The translations under genes and the position numbers were made by a program. Under the pieces are notes generated by a model. The model saw only the letters and a program-made list of their open reading frames with translations. It was not told the origin of the DNA and did no database searches. Source: an uncultured Actinomycetes bacterium (GTDB taxonomy: Bacteria; Actinomycetota; Actinomycetes; Mycobacteriales; Nakamurellaceae). Taken from it: DNA of 64,000 bases. The stretch covers positions 1-64,000 of the forward strand of contig CALANS010000139.1 of assembly GCA_937926105.1 (NCBI GenBank), written 5' to 3'. Positions 26,447 to 37,045 of the stretch are shown here, one piece after another; position 1 is the first letter of the stretch; the number at the start of each line of letters is the position of its first letter.

Positions 26447-27367
26447 TCAGAACTCGTCGTCAGGGGCGGCGTGGGCCGCCGCCTCCGCCCGGTGCTTGAG
26501 CGTCCGGTCGCGCAGGATGCCCCAGGCGGCCGGGCCGAGGATCACCAGCACCGCGCCGATCACGCCGACCCACGCCGGCGGCACGGTCAACAGGGTCAGC
26601 GCCGTGAGCGTGAGCACCAGCACGATGCCGCGCCGGATGACGCCCTGCGGGACGCGCGCCGCGAGCTTGGCCCCCAGGTACACGCCGGGAGCCCCGCCCA
26701 CCACCAACGGGATCAACACGTTCCAGTCGACGCCGGAGACGATCACGTGCCCGATCGCGGCGGCGATCACCAGCGGGATCGCCTGCACCAGGTCGGTGCC
26801 GACCATCCGGCGAGGGGTCAGCCGTGGGTAGATCAGCAGCAGCGCCACCATGATCAGCGAGCCCGACCCGACCGAGGTCAGCCCGACCAGCAGCCCGCCG
26901 GCGATCCCCACCAGCACCGTCGGCACCGGTTGGACGCGGATCTCCAGGTTGCCGCGGGTACTGGGTCGCACCAGGTTCAGGTACATGCGCAGCAGGTAGG
27001 TCAGCGCGGTCAGCAGCAGGGTCGCCCCGATCGCCAGCTTGAGCCACTCCTGCTGGTTGCCGGCCGGCACCACCAGCTTGAGCAGGAACGCGCCGCCCAG
27101 CGCGGCCGGCACCGACCCTACGATCAGCCAGACCGCCAACCGCAGGTTGGGCGATCCGCTGCGAGCGTGCACCGCGGCGCCCACGCTCTTGTTCAGCGCG
27201 GCCGCCACCAGGTCGTTGGCCACCGCCGCAGTGGGCGGGATGCCCAGGAAGATCAGCGCCGGGGTCATCAGCGCGCCGCCGCCCATCCCGGTCAGCCCGA
27301 CCACGATGTTCACGCCGAAGCTGACCAACAGCACCCCGAGCGTCGCCGTGGTGAACAGGTCGCCCAT
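26447..27367 (-). CDS. TauE/SafE family sulfite/sulfate-type permease
   Basis: 306 aa with about eight hydrophobic segments in two halves. VVGLTGMGGGALMTPAL (about residues 22-38) and GLLVGLTSVGSGSLIMVAL (about 158-176) are the paired glycine-rich motifs of the TauE/SafE family, which moves sulfonates, sulfite or related anions. Its ATG overlaps the stop of the CysC fusion gene (TGATG), so they form one operon. In this sulfur-activation setting it may import sulfate or export sulfite; the direction is not deducible. Confidence 0.85.
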   Translation of the reverse strand: MGDLFTTATLGVLLVSFGVNIVVGLTGMGGGALMTPALIFLGIPPTAAVANDLVAAALNKSVGAAVHARSGSPNLRLAVWLIVGSVPAALGGAFLLKLVVPAGNQQEWLKLAIGATLLLTALTYLLRMYLNLVRPSTRGNLEIRVQPVPTVLVGIAGGLLVGLTSVGSGSLIMVALLLIYPRLTPRRMVGTDLVQAIPLVIAAAIGHVIVSGVDWNVLIPLVVGGAPGVYLGAKLAARVPQGVIRRGIVLVLTLTALTLLTVPPAWVGVIGAVLVILGPAAWGILRDRTLKHRAEAAAHAAPDDEF

Positions 27368-28605
27368 CAGGCGATCAATCCGCGGTGACGGAGTTCCGCC
27401 AGCACCTCATCGACGGCGTCGGCCACCGTGCGTGCGGTGGTGTCGATGCGCAGGTCTGCGTCCGTCGGCTCCTCGTACGGTGACGAGATCCCGGTGAAGT
27501 CGGGGATCTCGCCGGCGCGGGCCCGCGCGTACAGGCCCTTGCGGTCCCGGCCCTCGCACTCGGCCAGCGGGGTCGCCACATGCACCAGCAGGAACTCGCC
27601 GCCGGCCGACTCGACCATCTCGCGCACCGCCGCGCGGGTCGCCGCGAACGGGGCGATGGGGCTGGCGATGGCCAGCCCGCCGTGCCGGCCGATCTCGGCG
27701 GCGACCCAGCCGATGCGCCGGATGTTGGTGTCCCTGTCCTGGCGGGAGAAGCCCAGCCCGGCCGACAGATGCCGGCGCACGACGTCACCGTCCAGCAGCG
27801 TGACCGTCCGTCCGCCGGACTCCAGCAGGGCGTTGCGCAGGCCGCGGGCGATGGTGGACTTGCCGCTCCCGGACAGCCCGGTCAGCAGCACCACTACGCC
27901 ACGATGCGGGCCGGCCGGCCGGTCCATCCGCACCGCAGCGGCCACCTCGTCCGGCAACGGTCCGGTGTGATCGGGATCCAGCCGGTCCGAGCCGGCCGGG
28001 CGGTAGGCGCCCAGCACGCGATCTCGGAGTTCGGCGTCCAGGGTGACGTCTGCGCCGCGCGCCAACGGCACCGCCACCACCTCCGCGTGCGGGAGCAGTG
28101 TCGCAGCGGCCAGGCTCGCCCGGATCAGCCCGACCTGCGATACGCCCCGTGGTCGGCCGGCGCCGGCCAGCGCCAGCAGCAGCACCGGGTCTCCCGCGGC
28201 CCGCTCCGTCACCGCCTGAAGGTCTGCCGTGGTGAGCGGCTGCTCCACCGGGACGACCAGCCAGCGGCCGGGCCGGCCGCGGACCTCGGCTGGCCGGAGG
28301 TAGCGCGACTCGAACGGCCGGGGCTCGCGCGCGGCCAGCCCCCGGATCGGCCCACTAATGCCGATCCCACCCGCGGCGGGATGGGTCGCGTCGATGCGCA
28401 CCTCGGCCGTCGGGGCGCCCTCGGGGTCGACCAGCTCGACCGTTCGGCCCGCACCGATGCCGCCGTCGGAGGCGCTCGGTGCGGTCACCGCGATGCCTTC
28501 GCCCGGCCGTCCGGCTCCCGTCCAGGGGGCCAGAGCGCCGCCGAGCAGCAGCTCCAGGTCGTCCTGCGCAGCATCGTCGAGGGCTATCTGGGTGACGGGG
28601 GGCAC
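27367..28605 (-). CDS. cysC: APS kinase fused to a degenerate ATP-sulfurylase-like domain
   Basis: 412 aa from GTG 28605. Residues about 220-412 are CysC: GLSGSGKST P-loop (about 242-250), LDGDVVRRHLSAGLGFSRQDRD, and KGLYARARAGEIPDFTGISS, the APS/PAPS lid. It phosphorylates APS to PAPS. Residues 1-215 begin with DDLELLLGGALAPWTG, which recalls the PUA-like start of ATP sulfurylase, and a later VVAVPLARGADVTLDAELRDRVL segment. The sulfurylase catalytic motif (QxRNPxH) is missing. I infer a non-catalytic, perhaps regulatory relic. Coupled to the TauE/SafE gene. Convergent with cysDN; together they give a complete PAPS pathway. Confidence 0.88.
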   Translation of the reverse strand: MPPVTQIALDDAAQDDLELLLGGALAPWTGAGRPGEGIAVTAPSASDGGIGAGRTVELVDPEGAPTAEVRIDATHPAAGGIGISGPIRGLAAREPRPFESRYLRPAEVRGRPGRWLVVPVEQPLTTADLQAVTERAAGDPVLLLALAGAGRPRGVSQVGLIRASLAAATLLPHAEVVAVPLARGADVTLDAELRDRVLGAYRPAGSDRLDPDHTGPLPDEVAAAVRMDRPAGPHRGVVVLLTGLSGSGKSTIARGLRNALLESGGRTVTLLDGDVVRRHLSAGLGFSRQDRDTNIRRIGWVAAEIGRHGGLAIASPIAPFAATRAAVREMVESAGGEFLLVHVATPLAECEGRDRKGLYARARAGEIPDFTGISSPYEEPTDADLRIDTTARTVADAVDEVLAELRHRGLIA

Positions 28606-28786
28606 CGGTGCATTGTTTCACCCGGCGAGTGGGTATCCGTGATGTGGCGAGGTGCGGTCGGGCCGCTACACGGCGAGGTGTGGCCGAGCGGCGCGGCCGC
28701 CGCCCCCTAGGATCGAGGCACGTGAAGCTCGCCGGGTGCCGGCGGCAGGTCGGTCCGGGCGGGGACGGCGAAGGGAGCTTCCGGTC

Positions 28787-29647
28787 ATGGCGCGCGGAAC
28801 GTCCGACCCGCCCGTAGTGGCCAGAGTGGTCCGATCGGGGGCGCGCCGCGCGGCGCTGGCGATCCCGCCCATCCGCCGTCTGGTGGGCGACCGGGATCGG
28901 GCCAGGACCCAGCTACGGGCCGCGAAGGCGGAACTGTCGCAGCTGCGCGCAGCGAAGGCCGAGTTGACCCGACTGGGTCCGCTGGTGGCCTTCGACCGGG
29001 ACGATCTGCAGTACGTGTTCGTGGTGACCTATGGGCGCTCCGGATCGACCCTGGTGCAGGGCCTGCTGAACGCCATCGACGGCTACCAGATCCGCGGCGA
29101 GAACTATGGCGCCACCATCCGGCTGTACCGGACGTGGGCTCGACTGGAGGAAGCGCGCGGCAACTTTCACACCGTGGCCCACACTCCGGAGCATCCGTGG
29201 TACGGCGTCGACGGCTTCGACCGGGAGTTGGCCCGGGCACGTACGCGGCAGCTGGTGCTGGCCTCGATCCTGCGTCCGGGGCCGGCCGTCCGGGTGACCG
29301 GGTTCAAGGAGATCCGTTGGTGGCCGTCGGATTTCGAGGCATACCTGAGGTGGATGCGGGCGACCTTCCCGGGCGCGCGGTTCATCATCAACACCCGGGA
29401 TCCGGGCTCCGTTCTGGCCAGCGAGTGGTGGGCGGACAAGGAGCCTGCCAAGGCGCGCCGGCAGCTGGAAGACTACGAGCGCAAGCTGGACACGCTGGCC
29501 CGGATGTTCCCGGACGACACCTTCCGGCTGCACTATGACGACTATATGGCCGACCCGGGGGTGCTGGAGGGTCTGTACCGATGGTTGGGGGAGCCGTGGA
29601 ATTCCGAGCGGGTGGGGGAGGTGATGGCCCGTAAACACTCCTACTAG
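28787..29647 (+). CDS. PAPS-dependent sulfotransferase
   Basis: 286 aa, ATG 28787 with GGGAG 9 bp upstream. A short helical N-terminus (about 30-60) is followed by FVVTYGRSGSTLVQGLLNA (5'-phosphosulfate loop, about residues 80-98) and FIINTRDPGSVLASEWW (3'-phosphate site, about 205-220). An acidic/aromatic tail completes the fold. Cytosolic. Transfers sulfate from PAPS to a hydroxyl on a carbohydrate or lipid. Directly downstream of the divergent CysC gene and upstream (37 bp) of a CDP-glycerol-type transferase, linking sulfation to polymer assembly. Confidence 0.85.
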   Translation: MARGTSDPPVVARVVRSGARRAALAIPPIRRLVGDRDRARTQLRAAKAELSQLRAAKAELTRLGPLVAFDRDDLQYVFVVTYGRSGSTLVQGLLNAIDGYQIRGENYGATIRLYRTWARLEEARGNFHTVAHTPEHPWYGVDGFDRELARARTRQLVLASILRPGPAVRVTGFKEIRWWPSDFEAYLRWMRATFPGARFIINTRDPGSVLASEWWADKEPAKARRQLEDYERKLDTLARMFPDDTFRLHYDDYMADPGVLEGLYRWLGEPWNSERVGEVMARKHSY

Positions 29648-29684
29648 CCCGACCGTCGACCGGATCGCTCGGCGGGCGAGGTCG

Positions 29685-31031
29685 GTGGGCGGACGTCTGG
29701 TGCGCCGGCTCGGCCTGCTGCCCGCCGGGGTGCCGGACGGCCGCGGGGAAGATCCGGCCCTCGCGACGGCCCGGCTGGATGCCGAGATCGTGGTGTACTA
29801 CCCGGATACCGCCGACTCGCTCTACCAGTTGCAGCAGTGGTACCCCGCCCTGCGGGTGCTGCACCGGGTGCATCCGGCGCGGATCATCGTCCGCGATTCG
29901 CGGGTGGCCGACCTGGTGCGGCGGGACAGCGAACTGCCGGTGACGGTGGTGGTGAACATGCACACCCTGGAGGGATTGCTGCTCCGCAGCGATGCTCGGG
30001 TGGCGCTATACGTGAACCACAGCCCGCTGAACTTCCATCTGCTGCGGTTCGCCTCGCTGGCCCATGTGTCGCTGCTGCATGGTGACAGCGACAAGACGAT
30101 CTCGGTGTCCAACCAGACCAAGGCGTACGACTTTGCGTTCGTGGCCGGGCGGGCGGCGGTCGACCGGGTGCGAGAGAACCTGCCGCTGTTCGACGAGTCG
30201 CGCTTGATGATCGTCGGTCGGCCGGGCCTGGATGCCGAGCGCCTGGAGCGGGCGGCGGCCAGGGGGAACGGTGGTGCTGTGCCTGTCGATGGTGCCGTGC
30301 CCGTCGGTGGTGCCGTGCCCGTCGGTGGTGCTGTGCCTGTCGGTGGTGCTGTGCCCGTCGGTGGTGCTGTGCCTGCCGATAGCGCTGTGCCCGTCGATGG
30401 TCGGTCCACCGTGCTGTACGCCCCCACCTGGGAAGGTGCGCAGGTCACGGCGTCGTACGGATCGGTGACCAGCCACGGGGAGACCGTGGTGCGAATCCTG
30501 CTGCAGGCCGGGTACCGGGTGATCTATCGGCCGCACCCGCTGACCGGCGTGCGACTGGCCGGCTTCGGGGACGCCGACCGCCGGATGCGCGAGATGATCG
30601 CCGCCGCGGCCACCCGGGACCCGGACGCCGGGCATCGGGTGGACTTGGACGTGCCGCTGTCCCACTCGTTGGACGACGCCGACCTGCTGGTCTGCGACGT
30701 GTCCGCGGTGGCTATTGAGTGGCTGCCCACCGAGCGGCCGCTGATCATCACGGTGCCGGTCGGGACGCAGGTGGCCGCCGCGGACACCGAGCTGGCCCGG
30801 GTGGCGCCCCGGTTGCCGGCGACCGAGCTGGCCGGGCTGGGCCCGCTGGTGCAGCGCGAACTCCGCGATGACCCGACCCGGGATCGTCGGCTGGCCCTGA
30901 TCGAGTACTACTTGGGCAAGATCACCCCGGGCGCCGCGACGGGAGAGTTCCTGGCGGCAGTCGACGAGGTGATCGCCCGGCGGGACGCCGAATGGTCCCG
31001 GGTGGTGGCCAACGGCGGCCGCAAGCCCTGA
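29685..31031 (+). CDS. CDP-glycerol glycerophosphotransferase-like protein with repeat linker
   Basis: 448 aa from GTG 29685; upstream codons are open to a TGA at 29622 but contain no start. Close paralog of the gene at 4509 (shared GGRL.RR.GLLPAG start, LHGDSDKTISVSNQTKAYD, YAPTWEGA, YRPHPLTG, LLVCDVSAVAIEWL). Between the N- and C-terminal halves (about residues 197-238) is a run of AVPVGG-type hexapeptides encoded by an 18-bp tandem repeat, absent from the paralogs. The insert falls at the inter-domain linker, so function is probably kept. Transfers a phospho-polyol or similar group to the surface polymer. Confidence 0.75.
   Translation: MGGRLVRRLGLLPAGVPDGRGEDPALATARLDAEIVVYYPDTADSLYQLQQWYPALRVLHRVHPARIIVRDSRVADLVRRDSELPVTVVVNMHTLEGLLLRSDARVALYVNHSPLNFHLLRFASLAHVSLLHGDSDKTISVSNQTKAYDFAFVAGRAAVDRVRENLPLFDESRLMIVGRPGLDAERLERAAARGNGGAVPVDGAVPVGGAVPVGGAVPVGGAVPVGGAVPADSAVPVDGRSTVLYAPTWEGAQVTASYGSVTSHGETVVRILLQAGYRVIYRPHPLTGVRLAGFGDADRRMREMIAAAATRDPDAGHRVDLDVPLSHSLDDADLLVCDVSAVAIEWLPTERPLIITVPVGTQVAAADTELARVAPRLPATELAGLGPLVQRELRDDPTRDRRLALIEYYLGKITPGAATGEFLAAVDEVIARRDAEWSRVVANGGRKP
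30273..30398. repeat. 18-bp in-frame tandem repeat, seven units
   Basis: Unit consensus GGTGCTGTGCCTGTCGGT, seven copies back to back, encoding Gly-Ala-Val-Pro-Val-(Gly/Asp). The unit is a multiple of three, so changes in copy number would keep the frame. It lies inside the transferase gene at 29685-31031. Confidence 0.9.
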
Positions 31032-31106
31032 GCTTGGGTGTGAGCCCGGTTGACGCCGCAATCGCCCACATGGCACCCATCCGGAACGCCCTACCGGGTA
31101 ACGGAA

Positions 31107-33158
31107 TCAGAATGGCGGCGGGTCGCTGTTCTGGGGTACGCAGTCGCGGGGCGGATCGTTCAGCAGTGGGTGGCCGGGCTCGGTGGGGTAGCGATGCCCG
31201 GTGGGGCTGATCCAGATCAGTAGGCCGTCGCGCCCAGGCACGGCCCGCCACGCGGTGAATGTTTTGACCTGATGGTGGAAACGGCACAGAAGGTCCACAT
31301 CACACGCACAGGTCGCGCCACCATCGCCGTAGGGCACTCGATGGTCGGCGTCACAGCGACGGGCGGCGGCGCGGCAGCCGGGCCAGGTGCAGACGCGATC
31401 CCGGGCGGTGACGTAGTCGATGATGGCATCGGTTGGTCGATACACCGAGCGGCCGGCATCCAGCACGGTGCCGCAGGATCGGGAGCGCACCGAGTCGGTG
31501 GCGTGGATGCCGCGCGGCGGCACACCCGAGGCGGATGGACCCGCGGCGGCGCCGGTATCCGGGGGACGGTCGGTCTCGGCGGTGCGGCCGGGGGATCCCG
31601 CTGTCTCGCTGCGCGTTGCCGGCGCGGCGGCTGCCGGCCCGTCGCCACCGGTAGGAAGGGGCCGCAGGATCAGGGCGCGGATGGTGTCGGCGGAAGCGGC
31701 CAGGGCCCGGGCGGTGTCGGCAGTGATGGTGCCGTATCCAGCGAGTTCGCCGGGTTCGTTGTCCAGTCCGGCCAGGGTAGTAACGTCGATGTACACGTTC
31801 AGGGCAGTGCTGCGTCGTCGGCCCACGACGGAGCCCAGCGGGCCGGCCGTGCGGCGGCTCGCCGGGTGGGTGTGAGCGTCGGGGCAGCGGCAGGGCTCAA
31901 CCCCGCTGGCACGGCCGACGCGGGTTCGGTTGTCCTCGGCGCGATCGCCGACGGTGCCGGTATTCGCCCCGGCGGTGTGGTCTGGCGCATCGGCGGGGGG
32001 CCGGGCGATGGTCAGATCCGCGTGCCCGGTTGTGGCCAAGGTGTGGAATAGGTCGCAGAAGATGTCGGCGCGCAGTTGGGAGGCGCCGCGGCCGTCGGCG
32101 AGGCCGGCCGCGCCGAGCGCAGTGGCTTGCTCGTCCAATACGCCATACGCCAATTGCGCGTCGGTGCAACTCAGTTGGGCGTGAAACTCCGCCATATCGT
32201 CGCGGGCCCTGTCCAGCCATATTCCCCGGCCGCTACGCGCCTGCTCTGCCCGCAGGGCCGCCGCTTCGGGGTCGGCAGCGATCACCGCTCGATCCACCTG
32301 GTCCCGCAGTGCGGTCGGCGTCCGAGTCGCCGCACCGGACAACACCCGCTGCTCGACCCGGGCGCGTTGCTGCTTGTCCAGCACGCCGGTCGCATCGGTG
32401 ATGATCGCGGCTCGGTATCCGTCCAGATCACCGGCGCGCTGCGCGCCGTGCGTCGCGGGCAGCGAGTCGATCAACGCGAGGGCGCTTTCGGTACGGATCC
32501 GGGCGGTAATCGGGGCCAGGTGCAGTGCGCAGCCAACCTGGGCGGAGGCGAGCCGGGCGGCGGTGTCGGCCAGTGGCCCGATCCATCCGGGGTGGTTCAG
32601 CAGCGGCGCCAGATCCGGCTCGCCCTCATCGCCCAGCGGCAAGTCGGGGGGTAGATCATCCGGGGGACGGAGCGCGCCGGGGATGCGGCGGCCAGGGTGC
32701 TGACAGGCGGCCACTAGATCGTCCAGGGGGACAGCCACCCCGGGCCGAGCCAGCGCGGCGATCCATTGGCGTTGTAGGGCTTGGAAGTGGTTGATCACAC
32801 GTTGCGCGGTGACGATTCCGTCCACCAGCCCGGCCGGACCCAGTTCGGCTGGACCCCGCCCGGCCGGAGCATGGTTACCGGTGCCGTCTGGGGTCAGGAC
32901 GTCGAGCAGGCCAGCGATGTCGCCGTCGACCGGGGCGGTGGTCGCGGCCGACAGCCGCTCGCGTAGCACCTGCGCGGACGCATCGAGGGCCCATGCCGGT
33001 TCGGGCGGCTCGAGGTCGGGGCAGGACCGGGAATCGTCGTCGTCCAGATCGCCGAGGGCGTCGGAGTAAGGGTCGTGGCGGTCGTGCAGTGGTACGTCAC
33101 GGACCCACCGCCCGTCGAGGGGTCCGTCGAACGGCGCGGTAGTCGGTGTCACCGCCAT
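31107..33158 (-). CDS. DUF222 / HNH endonuclease (13E12 family)
   Basis: 683 aa from ATG 33158, which has the strong ribosome site GGAGGAGG; an in-frame start at 33197 is less likely. DUF222 spans roughly residues 100-420, followed by a Pro/Ala-rich variable linker. The C-terminal HNH nuclease (about 590-635) has CTWPGCRAAARRCDADHRVPY, GDGGATCACD and CRFHHQVKT, with the Cys pairs for zinc and the DH/HH catalytic residues. These multi-copy actinobacterial genes (13E12 repeats in mycobacteria) are often DNA-damage induced; a LexA box overlaps this promoter. Role unproven, possibly mobile-intron-like or repair-related. Confidence 0.9.
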   Translation of the reverse strand: MAVTPTTAPFDGPLDGRWVRDVPLHDRHDPYSDALGDLDDDDSRSCPDLEPPEPAWALDASAQVLRERLSAATTAPVDGDIAGLLDVLTPDGTGNHAPAGRGPAELGPAGLVDGIVTAQRVINHFQALQRQWIAALARPGVAVPLDDLVAACQHPGRRIPGALRPPDDLPPDLPLGDEGEPDLAPLLNHPGWIGPLADTAARLASAQVGCALHLAPITARIRTESALALIDSLPATHGAQRAGDLDGYRAAIITDATGVLDKQQRARVEQRVLSGAATRTPTALRDQVDRAVIAADPEAAALRAEQARSGRGIWLDRARDDMAEFHAQLSCTDAQLAYGVLDEQATALGAAGLADGRGASQLRADIFCDLFHTLATTGHADLTIARPPADAPDHTAGANTGTVGDRAEDNRTRVGRASGVEPCRCPDAHTHPASRRTAGPLGSVVGRRRSTALNVYIDVTTLAGLDNEPGELAGYGTITADTARALAASADTIRALILRPLPTGGDGPAAAAPATRSETAGSPGRTAETDRPPDTGAAAGPSASGVPPRGIHATDSVRSRSCGTVLDAGRSVYRPTDAIIDYVTARDRVCTWPGCRAAARRCDADHRVPYGDGGATCACDVDLLCRFHHQVKTFTAWRAVPGRDGLLIWISPTGHRYPTEPGHPLLNDPPRDCVPQNSDPPPF

Positions 33159-33201
33159 TCTCGCACCTCCTCCACGTGAACAGATCGCGCGTACCATTAG
33201 T

Positions 33202-33229
33202 AGTCTACGCTAGAACGAACGTTCGTCAA
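33202..33229 (-). promoter_or_regulatory. SOS-type promoter with LexA box
   Basis: On the minus strand, TTGACG (33229-33224) and TAGACT (33207-33202) are separated by 16 bp and lie 44 bp before the HNH gene start. GAACGAACGTTC (33213-33224) fits the actinobacterial LexA box GAAC-N4-GTTC and covers the -35/spacer. Confidence 0.65.
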
Positions 33230-33366
33230 GAGCCTTTCATCCGGCGCGGTAGTCGATGACACGGGGTGTCAGGGGGCGGCGCAGGGCGGGCAGAGACGGC
33301 ACTGGGTGTCAGGAGGCAGCGCAGGTCAGCGCAGGTCACTAAGGGCGTGGCGCGGGGTCGACGGGC

Positions 33367-34776
33367 TCAGTGCGAGGGCAGCCGGGCCAGGTAGTCGGCC
33401 AGCGCCTCGTCCGCCGGCCGCGGGCGGAAGCCGGCGGAGGTGATCCGGTCCAAGGTCAGTGCGGAATGTGCTGGCCGTGGAGCAATGCCCTGCTTGCCGG
33501 CCAGGTAGTGCGCGGTGCTCACCGCACGCACCCGCTCCGGATCGTGCCCCAGCAGCCGAAACACCTCCCGGGCGATCTGGTACCAGCTGGTAATGGGCCC
33601 GGAATTGGTCAGGTTGTAGGTGCCATGCGGCGCGCCCGAAGCGACGAGATGGGCGATGCCGCGGGCCAGGTCGTCGGCGACGGTCAACCGCCCGAACTGG
33701 TCGTCCACCACCGCCGGATCGACGCCACGCGCCGCCAGACTCGCCATGGTGCGCACGAAGTTCGGTCCGTCACCGATCACCCAGCTGGTGCGGACCACGT
33801 AATGCCGGGCGGTCGTGGCCGCAGCCAGATCGCCGGCGGCCTTGCTCTGGCCGTACACCCCGAGCGGGCTCGGCGACTCGTCCTCGGGGTGCTCGGATCG
33901 GGTCCCGTCGAACACGTAGTCGGTGGACACGTGCACCAGCAGCAGCCGGTGCTCGGTGGCGATCCGCGCCAGCTCGGACACGGCGCGCGCGTTGATCCGC
34001 CAGGCCGCTCGCCGGCCCTGCTCGGTCTCGGCCTCGTTGACGGCGGTATAAGCGGCCGCGTTGACCACGGCATCGTAATCGCCCCACGGAACACGGTGCA
34101 GTGCAGCAGCATCGGCCATATCCAGTTGGGATCGGTCGCGGAAGTCGGCGGCGGATAGCGCTCCGCGCAGCGCCGAGCCGAGCTGCCCGCCCGCGCCGAG
34201 CACCAGGGTGCGCGGCGGTGACGCCGGTGCCACCGCCGCGAACAGCGGATGGCCGCGGTCCTTGGCGGAGATCTCCGCGCGATCCAGCGGAATCGGCCAG
34301 GTAATCGCGACGGTCGGATCCGCCAGATTCAGCAGCGGGTAGGCCGCGTCCGGTGACCAGTGCGCGTTCACCAAATAGGTGTAGGCCGTCGCGGGCTCCA
34401 GCGTCTGGTAGGCGTTGCCGACGCCGCGGGGCACGAATACCGCAGTCTCCGGACCGATTTCTGCGGTGACGACGGTGCCGAACCCAGGCCCGTGGCGCAG
34501 GTCCACCCAGGCGCCGAACACCCGGCCGGTGGCGACCGAGACGTACTTGTCCCATGGTTCGGCGTGGATCCCCCGGGTGGTGCCGATCGCGTCGTTGAAC
34601 GACACGTTGTGCTGCACCGGCCCGAAGTCCGGCAGCCCCAGCGCCGTCATCTTCGCCCGCTGCCAGTTTTCCTTGAACCAACCGCGGGCGTCGCCGTGCA
34701 CCGGCAGGTCCACCAGCAGCAGGCCGGGGATTTCGGTGCGGCGCACGGACAGCGGGGCCGGGGTGGGCGTTGTCAC
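33367..34776 (-). CDS. Fused dTDP-4-dehydrorhamnose 3,5-epimerase / 4-reductase
   Basis: 469 aa from GTG 34776. Residues about 10-180 are an RmlC cupin (GTTRGIHAEPWDKYVSV with the catalytic His, then VPRGVGNAYQTL). About 190-465 are RmlD, an SDR-type reductase: LVLGAGGQLGSALRGAL (NADPH loop), VNAAAYTAV, HVSTDYVFDG and YGQSKAAGD (YxxxK). Together they turn dTDP-4-keto-6-deoxyglucose into dTDP-L-rhamnose, the last two steps. The fusion is known in some actinobacteria. It follows rmlB in the leftward operon (18 bp gap). Confidence 0.92.
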   Translation of the reverse strand: MTTPTPAPLSVRRTEIPGLLLVDLPVHGDARGWFKENWQRAKMTALGLPDFGPVQHNVSFNDAIGTTRGIHAEPWDKYVSVATGRVFGAWVDLRHGPGFGTVVTAEIGPETAVFVPRGVGNAYQTLEPATAYTYLVNAHWSPDAAYPLLNLADPTVAITWPIPLDRAEISAKDRGHPLFAAVAPASPPRTLVLGAGGQLGSALRGALSAADFRDRSQLDMADAAALHRVPWGDYDAVVNAAAYTAVNEAETEQGRRAAWRINARAVSELARIATEHRLLLVHVSTDYVFDGTRSEHPEDESPSPLGVYGQSKAAGDLAAATTARHYVVRTSWVIGDGPNFVRTMASLAARGVDPAVVDDQFGRLTVADDLARGIAHLVASGAPHGTYNLTNSGPITSWYQIAREVFRLLGHDPERVRAVSTAHYLAGKQGIAPRPAHSALTLDRITSAGFRPRPADEALADYLARLPSH

Positions 34777-34794
34777 TGCGCCATCACTGTGCCG

Positions 34795-36665
<1,871 letters not shown>

Positions 36666-36694
36666 CGAACCCTCCGATCGGCCGCCGTGGCTGA

Positions 36695-36825
36695 CATCAT
36701 CTCACGGGCGTGGCGCCGCTGGGCGGGCTCGGCGGCTTTGATCGCGGCTCAGTGCTGGTCAAGGTCGAGCGCATCATCTCACGGGCGTGGCGCCGCTGGG
36801 CGGGCTCGGCGGCTCTGATCGCGGC
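36695..36825. repeat. 54-bp direct duplication in a divergent promoter region
   Basis: 36695-36748 is repeated at 36772-36825 with one mismatch (TTT/TCT), offset 77 bp. Both copies begin CATCATCTCACGGGCGTGGC. They lie between the rmlA start and the acyltransferase gene on the opposite strand. Confidence 0.9.
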
Positions 36826-37045
36826 GTTGTGTTCCCTGCCACCGCGGCGTCGTGGATTGCTGCCCGTCACCGCCGGCATGTCGGACATGCGGCACGGCGG
36901 CATCCTCCCTCCGGCCGGTGCACCGCGGGCCGAGGTTTGGGGCGGTGACGGCCCGGGGAACGCGAAGGCTGTCGGGGTAGGACTCCGCTCCGATCATCGG
37001 CCCGACGCCAAGCGCGCGGCCGGGGGGAGAGGCGGGAGGATCCGA

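Noticed and set aside
33268..33325. Imperfect repeat GGTGTCAGG(G/A)GGC(G/A)GCGCAGG, two copies
   Set aside because: Two short copies about 37 bp apart in a non-coding gap, with no clear role or symmetry.
36710..37045. N-terminal extension of the acyltransferase to ATG 36710
   Set aside because: It runs through a 54-bp DNA duplication and basic low-complexity sequence; GTG 37046 has a strong ribosome site just before the conserved domain.
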